Source: Peromyscus leucopus
Taxonomy: Eukaryota; Chordata; Mammalia; Rodentia; Cricetidae
Length of the DNA stretch: 64,000 nucleotides
Direction: 5' to 3'
Assembly: GCF_004664715.2 (NCBI RefSeq)
Contig: NC_051074.1
Span: 16,531,678-16,595,677 of the forward strand
A program made the translations under genes and the position numbers. The notes beneath the pieces were generated by a model. It ran no database searches and was not told the DNA's origin. It saw only the letters and a program-made list of their open reading frames with translations. Shown in pieces: positions 11,871 to 22,755 of this stretch; positions within the stretch are counted from its first letter, which is position 1, and each line of letters starts with the position of its first letter.

Positions 11871-12886
11871 GGAGAAAAGTTCTTTAAGGAAGACTAGAAT
11901 TGATTACAATGTTAATCATGCACCATGTTTCCAGCATGTTAAACTGACATCATTGAGATGGATACCAACAATAGTTCAACAAAGCAGTCATTGCATGAGC
12001 AGAGACAATATTAAGCAACATCGAGGGACGATCATCTCTGCAGGTGACTTGCCCCTATGATTCTTCAAGCTCAACTAGAGCCATTTTCAAATTTCATGGC
12101 ACACCCTTTCTATTTCTCAGACATTAAATCATATGACCCACATATGCTACTTAAGCAGAAGGATAATATTCAGCTTAAAATGTAGTCCAATAGATGACAC
12201 ATTCACATGGAATTATCAGAATAAAGTAAAAACCCCTGAGACATGCAGACTATTATAATTTCTCTTTCAAAGGAGTTATCCAGTTATCAGGTTAGAACAT
12301 GTGTTCTAGTAGCCAGGCTGGGCTACCAGCCCGTTGAGAGCCAATTAAAAGAGAAACTAAGAACAAAACACAGAAAAAAAATAGATTTAGTCACATTTTT
12401 GGCCACATTGGGAAAGATATAAAAGAGATCCAGGGGCACCACTCCATGCCCAAATCTACCTTTTTTGCATGTGGTATGAGGTTGAGATTCAAGTAGAGTG
12501 GTACAGTTATGTATGGTTAAGCAGTCCACATAAAGATGTAGCACTGACTGTTACTGATGCATCATCACCTGAGTTCCAATCTCTTCTGCAAGATGATCTG
12601 AGAACTAGTAAAGCTCTTTATAAGACAAATTCTGCCTCTTGCTGGTCCAAGTTTTAGCCTCTTTCTTCTCCTTGAGTGAGCTGTCCGGAAGACTGCAAAT
12701 TTCTTGTGATCTACCTTTTCCGTTGTCTGAAAACAAAAGGGAAGGAAACAAGCGTCTTTTAGAGTAGCTTCTTTCTTGCAACCTTGCTACAATATGACCA
12801 AAAGGAGGATGGATGATGAACTGAGAAGCAGATTAGCAAAACTGTACGCCCTCTATCAATTCCTCATATATATATAAGGAACAGGT
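11871..12886. other. Unannotated stretch
   Basis: No recognised repeat or exon. The short frames at 11869-12060 and 12469-12657 have no support. Confidence 0.45.
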
Positions 12887-13828
12887 TTGACACCTATTCT
12901 TTTTTTTTTTTTTAAGTAAATTTATTTTACAACATCATTTAGTGCAACATAATAGCCACAGATTCCCCTGTTCTCCCACTCTTGCCCCCCTCCCCCTCCC
13001 CCCATCCCACCCCCCATTCCCACCTCCTCCAGATCAAGGTCTCCCCCGAGGACCAGGATCGACCTGGTAGATTCAGTCCAGCCAGGACCAGTCCCCCCCT
13101 CCCAGACCAAGCCAAATGTCCCTGCATATGTCCCAGGATTCAAACAGCCAACTCATGCAACAAGCCCAGGACCCGGCACCAACACACGGCTGCCTCCCAA
13201 ACAGATCAAGCCAAATGACTGTCTCACCCGTTCAGGGGGCCTGATGACTGAACTGCTACTCACATCACCAGTGAGGCTACCTGGAAAACGGGACCCCAAA
13301 AAAGACATGGAGAAATGGATGAGATCTACATGAACAGCCTGGTCATGAGTGGGAACAATGAAGAGCGACGGTCGAGGGAAAGAGAGTGGGAGATCCTAGC
13401 TGGATCAAGAAAAGAGAGGGAGAACAACAAATAGGAGACCATGGTAAATGAAGACCATATGAGAAGGGGAGGAAGCAGAGAGCTAGGGAGGCCCACAGAG
13501 ATCCACAAAGATACCGCCAGAAAAGACTGCTGGCAATGGACGAGAGACGGCAGGAACTGACCTACTCCGGTGATGGGATGGCCAGACACCCTGTTAGTTG
13601 TGCCATAAACCCCATCCAAGGAAGGTCTGAGGAATCTGGATGCAGACATCCACGGCTGGGCCCCTGGTGGAGCACTGGGAGTCTAATTAGTGAGAAAGAA
13701 GAGGGTTTATATGAGCGAGAATTGTTGAAGCCAGGGTTGGATAAAGCACAGGGACAAATAGCCAAACGAATGGAAGCACAGGATCTATGAACCAAAGGCT
13801 GAGGGGCCCCCAATTGACACCTATTCTT
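12887..13828 (-). mobile_element. Young cricetid LINE-1 3' end, twin-primed inversion, 15-bp TSD
   Basis: A minus-strand L1 insertion. Poly-T at 12902 leads into the reversed 3' UTR (C-rich tract 12985-13020) as far as about 13243. From there to 13813 the sequence is the immediately upstream L1 3' segment in the opposite orientation, ending 'gaggggccccc'. The two segments are adjacent in the related copy at 61015-62329, so this is one insertion with an internal inversion, the hallmark of twin priming. The duplication ttgacacctattctt is perfect at 12887-12901 and 13814-13828. Frames of 60-107 codons across it are 3' UTR shadows. Confidence 0.93.
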
Positions 13829-14271
13829 AGAAGTTAAAATCTTTTTCACTTTTTCTCCGTCTTACAAATGCATACCTTAAAAAATGTGCCGTATCAGCTC
13901 ATGTTTAACCATTCCTTTGAGACACTCTGAATTTTCCCCACCTATAGATGTTAGACATGTCAATGAACTGATTTTTGATAATCTGTCTTTTATCAGTCTA
14001 ATTAACAGGGGATATAGTAGGAGAGAACTAAAAGAGATCTGTAACACCCTTATACAATCTGTTGCCAAATACTTGAGTGGCAACTGTGAAAAGATGGAAT
14101 TCCTTTCTTGGGCCTAAATAATACTTTGAAAAGGAGTCATATTTAGCCCCATATTGAGTGAGACTCCTCATACTGAGGCTCATAATAGATTATTTTCTCT
14201 ACTCTATTGTCTTGACCATTTATTTTAGTAATGCTCAAAAAAATAAGTAAACACTTTTAGTGGATTAGTTG
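13829..14271. other. Unannotated stretch
   Basis: I see nothing recognisable. Overlapping 68- and 77-codon frames on opposite strands (13877-14117) are unsupported. Confidence 0.45.
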
Positions 14272-14276
14272 TACGT

Positions 14277-14323
<47 letters not shown>
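14272..14323. repeat. (TG)n microsatellite
   Basis: About 52 bases of nearly pure TG with one early 'tatg' interruption. Confidence 0.95.
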
Positions 14324-14324
<1 letters not shown>

Positions 14325-15009
14325 ACATTCAAGTCACATTTGTGTTCAAGATTCTAATGATTGGTTGATGAGAACTTCTTGATTATAGATTTGCATGTTA
14401 CAAATCCAGAAGATTAATTTGAGTTACCTATCAGCAGCTTCTGCATCTTTGTTAACATACTTGTGACTATGAGGTGAAACCTCTGGAAGGCATAGCTTGG
14501 GAACTCATGAACAGAACACTAATGTACACTAGCCTGAAAGTTAAAAGTGGGTACATTTTGACTATCCAAAGTCCTCACCAACGTCTTTGGTAAGCTGATT
14601 AGTTTTTGTTTTGTGACTACAAAAGTTCATATAACCATTTCAGTATACTGCATGTCACTTTAAAAATCCTGGGCCCTTGTTCATGGATGGACCATGGTCT
14701 CAAATACCTGGTCCAGGCAAACTCTTCCCTCTGGAGCTAGGTGTGTTTTGGGTTGGCAGATTTTGTTTTGATTTTTTTTTTCAAAAAGCTGAACATAAAA
14801 GCATTTATTTTGTGGAAAGCATGCAAAGCGATTAAATCTTAAAGATGTACTATGCAATTCATATTTGACACTTATAAGATTGTTGAAAGGCAAGTGGTAA
14901 CAAATGTAAAAGTCTTGCTTGCATACTTGAAAATCAGTTATATGTCATTTGAATTATTTAGCTACTTATTCATTTAATTGTTTGATTCAGTGTCTTGTTA
15001 GTCATATTA
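14324..15009. other. Unannotated stretch
   Basis: I recognise no repeat or gene. Confidence 0.45.
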
Positions 15010-15066
15010 ATCTCTCTATGCCTCCAAGTAGCTTGGATTGTAGACAGGCACCAACATATATGGCTA
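15010..15066 (-). mobile_element. Ancient B1/PB1-like SINE fragment, antisense
   Basis: 'gcctccaagtagcttgga' followed by 'gacaggcaccaacatatat' resembles the reversed left half of a 7SL-derived SINE. It is heavily diverged and has no visible duplication. Confidence 0.4.
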
Positions 15067-15108
15067 TTCTTTTAAACTTTTAATTTTCTATTATGAAATC
15101 CCCCAGCA

Positions 15109-15355
15109 GTGGGTAGCTCCATGGATGCAATAAGCCAAATCAAGCCAGATTAAAGTCCAGATTTTAATCTGAGTAAAACATTTCCAGGCGATCTCAGGGG
15201 AAAGACGAAACCATGAGGCTGCTCCCAAGGAGGGGCCTTAAATACGCTCTAGATGGTCTTTGAGCAGCTCCAGATGAGGAGCTGCTGCCTGGCAGGCTTT
15301 CTTTGGTCGGGGCCTGGAATGGGAGGACTGGGACAGGAGTGGAGATTTCTAACAT
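15109..15355. other. Unclassified GC-richer segment, possibly LTR-derived
   Basis: This segment is visibly richer in G and C than its surroundings and contains 'ggggccttaaatacgctc', which could be a TATA-like LTR promoter. I cannot assign a family and find no duplication. Confidence 0.25.
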
Positions 15356-15369
15356 TCTCCATATGTCAG

Positions 15370-15370
<1 letters not shown>

Positions 15371-15402
<32 letters not shown>
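15371..15402. repeat. (AC)n microsatellite
   Basis: About 15 AC units. Confidence 0.95.
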
Positions 15403-15403
<1 letters not shown>

Positions 15404-15489
15404 TTAGTAAAATGTGTCTCTTCTGCCCTGCTATGTACTTCTCCCCACACGGCCTTGAATCCTGGGGCCTCTATATCAGATGGTGGTGT

Positions 15490-15612
15490 TTTGAGACCTG
15501 AGCTCACTTGGTATCCTGTTGTGTAGAGTAGCCTTGACCTCATGGAAATCCTTTTGCCTGAGCCTACTGTGTACTCAGATTCTTTGCACAAGGTACTACA
15601 TACAGCTGAGGA
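15490..15612 (-). mobile_element. Degenerate B1 SINE, antisense
   Basis: 'ttgagacctgagctcacttg', then 'agtagccttgacctcatgg', 'cttttgcctgagcctactg' and 'tgtactcagattctttgc' follow the order of a reversed B1 with many substitutions. Confidence 0.5.
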
Positions 15613-15659
15613 TTGACTTTGGGAAGTTAGCCTTTGAAGCACTAGAACTCACTTAGAAA

Positions 15660-17309
15660 ATGGGACTCATTTGTATTTGGAATATATTTTTAAAATTTTT
15701 TTATTAAATTTATTTTTTTAAGGGTGGGGAGCTTTTCTGCCATGGTGAACTATGGAATTTTAGAGGACAACTTAAGGAAGTACCTTCCCAACTTCTTCCA
15801 TATGGGCCTGAGGCACCAAACTCACACCTTCAGGTTTGACTTCAAGTGTCTTTCATCAATGATACCTCTTACCATTCCTGGAACTTCTTTGTTTTATTAT
15901 TTATAAAATGGGAGATTTACGCTGCTTTCTCACATTCATTCCTGCTTTTATAAAATATCAAGAATTATGAAATCACAATAAAAAGTTTTCAGAATTTAGC
16001 CAGCAAATAACAGCATAATCAACTATTTAATATTAGGAAGAAAAATTATATCTATAATATTAATTTTAAGTTCTTATACCTGCTCCAAGTATCTTTTCAC
16101 TAATTGTTCATCTTTGTTGCTTTCTTTAAAATTAGTATTGAGTTCAGATTCCAACTCCTCATGTTTTAAATGACTGTGTTAGGATCTCTGCAAGACATCT
16201 AAGGGAAGAGTTACTCATTGACCTCTTTGGTATCCCTACTTTAGAATAAAAAGTTTGTTAATATGATACTTCATTTTCAGTGTCAAAGTAGAAGTGTAGT
16301 ATTAGTTAAATAAAGACCTTATTGAAATATAAGTGGCATGGACCACTTGGCAACCTTTGCTGCTTGACAAAGTTCCAGCATTTCAGCTTGGTGGACTTCA
16401 TTCTCCAGTACCCTTTTACTTTCATTTTCAAGAATTCTCATTATGTGTTATGGCAGTTCCCTTATGCATTTTCCTTTGGGAAATTCTGTGTGTACTTCAG
16501 TGGAAGATGAGGATGTATGCAATGGCAGCCTCTTTAAACAAAACAATTCTTTGGAAAAAGTCTCTAACACCATGAAACCATATAACATGTTAACACTTCC
16601 TACTCCCACACAAGTTAACACCAAACTGCTTTAGATAAGTAACATATGCTCAATAAATAAGGTATATAAAGTCCTAAGGTCTCAGGTTCACAGCAATATT
16701 TTTCTAGTCTTGTCTTTATTCACGTTAAGCTTCCGCTAATTGTATAAACCAAGTCATACCAAAAACTGCAAAATTCTATAATGGAGGGTCTTCTGGTCCC
16801 ATAAGAAAATCATTTTCTCAGGGTCAGGCATTTAAACAAAAGCCTCCATTTCCTCAGGGGCTTGAAGAAAGTGCCTGCCTGCTTGCTACAAAGGGAGTCA
16901 TTCTCCTTATCTTTGGAAAGAGGAACTTGTGGCTTTACATTAACATATGACTGTGGTGCCTACTAACTTGTCATGGTTCTCAATCCCAGCTCACAAGCCC
17001 CCTTCCTCCCATTAAATCTTTTGTGCAAATATAGAGTATCAAAGGTGTGGCCTCTTTTCAGTATACAGACAGCCATCCTGATTAACCCTCAGATGGTATC
17101 AGTGTCCTTCCTTAGCTGAAGTCACACTTTTCTTTGAGACCTGAACTCTCTGGGGCTGGACTCTGCCATATAATCCCATGAGTGATCTGGCGGTTATTAG
17201 AACCCCTGTCTCTTTTACTTTCATTTTCTTCTGACAGCAAATCGTTGATCACTAAACTCAGTTTTGGAGGTTTAAAATAGGCATAGCACTGTTTGTGACT
17301 TTTAATCTT
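15660..17309. other. Unannotated AT-rich stretch, 1.6 kb
   Basis: No recognised repeat or exon. Three overlapping frames at 16322-16634 lie in different frames and carry no motif. Confidence 0.45.
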
Positions 17310-17713
17310 ATGAAGTGCTGTGGGATGGACTGTATGTCAAATCTGTTGCTCTGATTGGTCAATAAATAAAACATTGATTGGCCAGTGGCCAGGCCGGAAG
17401 TATAGGCGGGACTAACAGAGAGGAGGAAAGAAAGAACAGGAAGGCGGAAGGAGGCACTGCCAGCCGCCACCATGACAAAAAGCATGTGAAGATGCAGGTA
17501 AGCCACTACCCACATGGCAAGGTATAGATTTATAGAAATAGATTAATTTAAGCTATAAGAACAGTTAGCAAGAAGCCTGCCACAGCCATACAGTTTGTAA
17601 GCAATATAAATCTCTGTGTTTACTTGCTTGGGTCTGAGCGGCTGTGGGACTGGCGGGTGAGAGAGATTTGTCCTGACTGTGGGCAAGGCAGGAAAACTCT
17701 AGCTACAATGAAG
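17310..17713 (+). mobile_element. mys-like solo LTR with 6-bp TSD atgaag
   Basis: The LTR is 17316-17707 (392 bp), starting 'tgctgtgggatgg' and ending 'ctctagctaca', with perfect atgaag duplications at 17310-17315 and 17708-17713. Internal landmarks are 'ggtcaataaataaaac', 'ggccggaagtataggcggg', 'gccgccaccatgacaa' and 'gtctgagcggctgtggga'. The same family occurs antisense at 37840 and 40637, and a related one bounds the provirus at 54980-57806. It is the least degraded of the group and still has many CpGs. No internal region is attached. Confidence 0.88.
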
Positions 17714-18039
17714 TTTTAAAAATTCAGCAATACACAATCTTTGGCCCAATAACTCTTAATTCATCAAGACTGGTACAAATTTGTCAAAATAAATGAACCA
17801 ACATCCTATTATATTTACTCATCAGAGTAACTCATTAAAAATAGTTGGTATTTGCTAATTAACACCATATATTAATTGCATAAACTTGTTAATTACTTGG
17901 TGACTTTAAAAATACTCCTTTCCACAAAATTTAGAATTTTTTCTTTTATCTCTATTTTGTTTTTTTTTTTTTTTTGTTTGTTTGTTTTTTTTTTTTAGGG
18001 AACATTCCTTGAAATGTTGGAATTCTCATAACTATCCTG

Positions 18040-18075
<36 letters not shown>

Positions 18076-18119
18076 TGTGTGAGCGCCAAAGTAACATTTT
18101 AAGTTTTAATTACGATGCC
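17714..18119. other. AT-rich stretch with two poly-T tracts
   Basis: T-rich tracts lie at about 17958-17998 and 18042-18073. No SINE or LINE body adjoins either tract that I can recognise. Confidence 0.5.
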
Positions 18120-18880
18120 TAAGTATTGGTGAAATTATTAAGGCCACTCCACATATTTAAAAGGGAGGTTTATTTTGTGGGGTAACTTACAAGTGAATGG
18201 ATAGTTTACAGAGTCTGGGAAAGGTGTGGCACAGTCCGGCAGTGTTCCCTGAAGAACTCTGCTTTGTCTACCCCCAGTGTCCGGGGTCCAGGAATCAAGA
18301 GACCCCACATATCTGGAACCCAGGTCTTCAGTGTTCTCTCTCAGCCCTGTGTTATAGGCATGACCATTACTGAAGCCTCAATGGGGGTTGGAGCTTCCAG
18401 GTCAAAGCTTGAATGGCTACCCACTACACCTAAGAGACCCATGAAACAAAAATGCTTCTGATCTGTAAGCCCTTTGCTCAAGGACAGATCATTCCTGAAT
18501 AATGCTGGAAGCTATTATTTATGGGAGATAACAAACTACATGTTTTCACTCACCTAAACAAGTTTGTGTGACTCATCTGCACTGGATGTTCTTGATCACA
18601 TGTGGACAGGAGGTATGTGGGCAGGATATATGTCAGGATGTACTCTTGTCCCTGGTTGGATGTAGGCAGGAGGTAAATCAAGATGTATGCTTGCCCCTAA
18701 TTGGATCTCATGGGAAATGTGATGGATTTTGGGTTTTGCCTTTTTAAGACTCTGCAAGATATGATTTGGGGCCAATTTCTGGGAAACCAGAGATGGACCT
18801 GGTGAGTGTTAACTAAAACTTGCTTCAAATTTGACTTTAAACTGTGCGGTGGTCTTATTCTTGATCAGTGGGATTAACAA
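18120..18880 (+). mobile_element. Probable LTR-derived repeat, family uncertain
   Basis: The last part (about 18570-18880) reads like an LTR promoter and polyadenylation region: 'gtttttgcc'-type T-rich sequence before 'tttttaagactctgcaag', then 'gaaaccagagatggacctgg', and an end at 'gatcagtgggattaaca'. The first part (18120-18500) may belong to the same or another element. I found no duplication and cannot name the family. Confidence 0.35.
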
Positions 18881-19720
18881 TGTCATTAACTAGTTTCTGC
18901 TCTCCTCCTTTAATAGAAGAAATATAAAACTGAGCATTCAAACAAAAATGCCCAATTTTGTAAATGCCCATTAATTTCCTGTCAGAAAATATACAGCTAT
19001 TCTCATGAACAATCTCAGAACAATCCAGAGATGATGAGCCTCCCAGGAAATAAAGGGCTTTGAAAGATCTTAGGAGAAACCTAGTAGTAGGTTTTCTGTA
19101 GCCCAATAACAGTTTCTCTACTTTCACAGTAAGCCAGATCAGGCTGAGTTGAAAAAGTAAAAGAACAAGTTTATTTGAGCAAAGCAACTCCTGGGTGAAT
19201 TCTTTAGTCCTAGGGATCAAGTCTGAGAAATCACTAGCCCAAATTAAAGGTTGTATAGCCTGTGGATGAGGGGTGATAACGTGTCTGCCACAAGCTGGGT
19301 TTGTGCCCAAGTATGGTCAAAAACTGAACACTTTAGGCGGGGACTTGGGCTGCTGGCAACTTCAGGGGAAGAGCTGCTGCAGCTTCCAAGAACGAGGAAC
19401 TGGGCTTTTAGGTGCCTTTTCTTTGCTGGAGATTCTCTGAGATGGCAGTGTTTGGAGAGAGAGAAATGGATTTTCTCAAAATGTGCAGGAACAAGAGGGA
19501 GGTTCCCAAGGAACACCCAGGTTTGGTTGAGACTGTGTGGTAGTATACTGAAAATAGAGTTAATTTCTGTGGATACGCGGCATCCTCTCCACAGGTTACA
19601 AAGCAAGGCATTGTACCAAAGAAGCTTCTTCTACCTCAGGTGTCTGCCAGGGGCTTCGCCATTCTGTTCAAGTGACTATGGGTTTGTTTTGTTTATCAGA
19701 GAATGAGGTTTACCTAATGG
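18881..19720. other. Unclassified GC-richer stretch with overlapping open frames
   Basis: Frames of 151 codons on the minus strand (18855-19310) and 151 codons on the plus strand (19251-19706), plus 120 codons on the minus strand (19244-19606), overlap here. None shows a domain, signal or conserved motif. 'aagtttatttgagcaaag' near 19168 recalls rodent LTR sequence, but I cannot place it. Confidence 0.3.
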
Positions 19721-20885
19721 GATAGAGAACGTGGTCTACCTAATGAGTTAAGAGAGATTGGTACTATAGCATTTACAGCATGGATATTAGGAATTATTTT
19801 CTTCCAAATATTTGTTGGGCCAAGGTTAAGGGACAAAACATACTTCAAAAAATAAAATAGTTGTTCAGAAACTTTTAGACATAATGTCAAAGATCCCTCT
19901 TTGGACTTGAGTTAGTCTCACTCAGTTTGAAACCCTTGATTTCTTTCTTCATCAATAAGACAATTAGGATTAAAAAACAAAAAAAAACAAAAAAAACAAA
20001 AAAAAAATTCTACTGCTTTTGAAGCACTTTGGAGATGCCCCCGTCCTAGTGTTACCACATCCTTTTTGGGAACATTTCCTCTTTGACTATTTCTTTGACC
20101 ATGTCTATTCTCCTAATCTCTCACCTGGTAACGAGACAAGCCACTCGTTACTGGATTGTTTGTTTTGTAGTCATTGTCTAGATCACACAAATTGTGCTCT
20201 GTGCTATGTTCCAAAATGAGACTTTTATCGAGTATACATATGTTGTTTTTAATATTCATGAGATTCCTAATTGCTTTCTAGTTATGCTTTTCATTAGAAT
20301 ACATCTATTCTGTTGTAAGTTCTTTCTTAAAAATCCATATTAATTACAGTTTCTGAATTGTCTACTTCTTCTGACCTTTCTTCCCTCAGACAATCTTTTA
20401 TCAATTTGGTTGCAAATTCATTTTTTCAAATTAAAGTACTGTACTACTTTTTAAGGCTTTTAGTTTATAACACAATTGAAAAGAGGGTAGAGTTTGCATA
20501 CAGCTCTGTATCCACCCAAGCACAAGCCATCAACATTAGCAGCTTCCTGACTCTGAAGGGGAAGTTTGTTACAACTGGTATGCATCTTCATGTTTAAGAG
20601 TGAACTGAAATACTGCTGAATGTCCATATAGACTTACACACGAGTCATTGGTGTTACTTTAAAATAATCGGTTAAGAGCTTGGCTTTCCTTGAAGATAAA
20701 AGGAAATGTGTTCTCCTGTCATTTCTGTTTCCATCTCTGGAGAAATATCATAGTAATATTCAATCACAGACTTACATTGTATGAGTGGAGAAGAACAAAG
20801 CCTAGGAATTTTTACAATTGGGAAAGACCTGGAAAATGCCCACAGGCATGAAGTACAGTTGTCAAGTAATACAGAGGAAATGTTG
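19721..20885. other. Unannotated AT-rich stretch
   Basis: I see no gene. An A-rich (aaaaaac) low-complexity patch lies at about 19973-20008. Confidence 0.45.
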
Positions 20886-20886
20886 T

Positions 20887-20942
<56 letters not shown>

Positions 20943-20977
20943 TGTATATGTGTGTATGTGTGTGGTGTATGTGTATG

Positions 20978-21012
<35 letters not shown>

Positions 21013-21017
21013 TGTGC
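20886..21017. repeat. Long compound (TG)n/(TATG) microsatellite
   Basis: About 130 bases of TG with interspersed 'tatg', 'tggtg' and 'tgttg' variants. The apparent poly-CV and poly-TH open frames across it are artefacts. Confidence 0.96.
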
Positions 21018-21089
21018 TGAGACATTGTAGATAAAGTTTGGTTCCCTTTATTTGGTATTGATTAACACAAATACAGTGAACTAGATTAG

Positions 21090-21500
21090 ATAACAGTTCT
21101 CAGAAATGTCAGGCCCTAAGTCTTAAACCTGTAAATGTTACCTACAATGGGAAAAGGGTCTTTGCAGATGTGATAAACATTTAAGATAGGAAAATTCTGG
21201 AATTATTTAAATGGTTCTTAGATATGATAATAAGTATCCTTGTATGAAAGAGGGAAGATTATGAACCAAAGAAAACGAGAGGCCATTTAAATAAAAGGTA
21301 GAGACAAGTATTATAGATCCATCCAAAGACTGTGCAGACACTGTGCAAGGGAAAGACGGACTCTTGGAGAACTTGTGGAGGGAAGAAAGAGGGTCTCCCA
21401 GTACCTTGACATCTGCTCTGCAGAAGTGTAGTGAAGTAAATCCTATTTAATAAGTCACATAGTTGATGATAAATTGTTATAACAGATGTAGTTCAATGAA
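21090..21500 (+). mobile_element. Ancient MLT1-like MaLR LTR
   Basis: 'gtaaatgttacctacaatgg', 'agggtctttgcagatgtg', a later 'agtaccttgacatctgctc' and the end 'aaattgttataacag' follow the order of a mammalian MaLR (MLT1 group) LTR. It is highly diverged and predates the rodent-specific elements. Confidence 0.55.
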
Positions 21501-21745
21501 GTATCTTTAAACCTTGGAGCTCTGTGGCTTGTGGCCATTTTTCATCTGTACTTGATAAGGTTTTATGCAATCAAAATTCAGTGTTTTAGCCTGAATATCA
21601 TGTTATTCTAATTAATATTAAGATATTTTAATTCTAAGTGCTTTTCAATATCATAATTATATTATAGATGTGTAAGTCCTTGCTGATAGTTGATTAGTAG
21701 CTATTATCTGATAAATGCATTCTTTTTTTGTGATAGAGATTTAAA
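21501..21745. other. Unannotated AT-rich stretch
   Basis: I see nothing recognisable. Confidence 0.5.
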
Positions 21746-22125
21746 ATTTTTTTTTTATTTTACAATACAATTCAGTTCTATATATCAGCCACAGATTCCC
21801 TTGTTCTCCCCCCTCCTGCCCCCCTCCCCTTCTCCCCAACCCACCCCCATTCCCACCTCCTCCAGGGCAAAGCCTCCCCCGAGGACTGAGATCAACCTGT
21901 CAACCTGGTAGACTCAGTCCAGGCAGGTCCAGTCCCCTCCTCCCAGGCCGAGCCAAGCGACCCTGTATAAGCCCCAGATTTCAAACAGCCAACTCATGCA
22001 ATGAGCACAGGACCCATTCCCACTGCCTGGATGCCTCCCAAACAGATCAAGCCAATCAACTGTCTCACCCATTCAGAGGGCCTGTTCCAGTTGGGGACCG
22101 CTCAGCCATTGGTTCATAGTTCATT
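21746..22125 (-). mobile_element. Young cricetid LINE-1 3' UTR, 5'-truncated, antisense
   Basis: The reversed L1 tail (T-rich, 'attttacaatacaattcag'), the C-rich tract at about 21807-21855 and the conserved block 'cccaaacagatcaagccaat' near 22038 match 61015-61400. It stops near 'catagttcatt', where a B1 has inserted. No convincing L1 duplication is visible. Confidence 0.9.
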
Positions 22126-22304
22126 TTTTTTTTTTTTTTTTTTTTTTGGTTTTTTGAGACAGGGTTTCTCTGCGTAGCTTTGTGCCTTTCCTGGAGCTCA
22201 CTTGGTAGCCCAGGCTGGCCTCGAACTCACAGAGATCTGCCTGGCTCTGCCTCCCGAGTGCTGGGATTAAAGGCGTGTGCCACCACCACCCAGCATAGTT
22301 CATT
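22115..22304 (-). mobile_element. B1 SINE inserted into the L1 3' UTR, 11-bp TSD
   Basis: A T tail at 22126-22147, then a complete reversed B1 ending 'ccaccacccag' at 22293. The duplication catagttcatt is at 22115-22125 and 22294-22304, and it lies within L1 3' UTR sequence. The B1 is therefore younger than the L1 it interrupts. Confidence 0.92.
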
Positions 22305-22611
22305 CTTACTACTTAATTTACTCAAATCCTTAGTAAAATTTTTGCACTTAAACTGGCATATCCCTTAACAATGTAACCTGAAAATTACACTACTTCTTGG
22401 TTTTAAATATTGGATTTATTTCATTTTGTGATCTTCATAGTGTCTGTGGGGCAAACTTTTGGAACAGTTTAGTTCTATTGTTCATTATCCTGTGTTTGTT
22501 TCATTTACTTTATTTGTAATGGTCTCTCAGGGTTCCTTGCATTTCTGATCATATTTTGAGCAAGAGCAAAAGAGAAACCAGTAATTTTTAATGACTTTTT
22601 GTTGATGGTTT
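22305..22611. other. Unannotated AT-rich stretch
   Basis: I see no gene or repeat. Confidence 0.45.
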
Positions 22612-22755
22612 ATTTATTCATATGTTTGTTTGGTTTGGTTTTACATGACAGGGTTTCTCTGTGTAGCTCTGGCTGTCCTAGAACCCACTTTGCATAATGG
22701 GCTGGCCTCAAAATCAGAGATCTACCGACCTCTGCCTTGGTGCCACCACACCCAG
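22612..22755 (-). mobile_element. B1 SINE, antisense, internally deleted
   Basis: 'gacagggtttctctgtgtag', 'ggctggcctcaaaatcagag' and 'tgccaccacacccag' form a reversed B1 that lacks the usual 'gtgctgggattaaag' block. It is more diverged than the B1s at 3138 and 6213. Confidence 0.8.

Noticed and set aside
17958..18073. Poly-T tracts as tails of SINE or LINE insertions
   Set aside because: No SINE or L1 body adjoins either tract, and I found no flanking duplication.
18855..19706. Three overlapping frames of 120-151 codons on both strands
   Set aside because: Overlap on opposite strands and lack of motifs point to chance in a GC-richer repeat-like segment.
20672..21030. Poly-Cys/Val and poly-Thr/His frames
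   Set aside because: Translations of the TG microsatellite.
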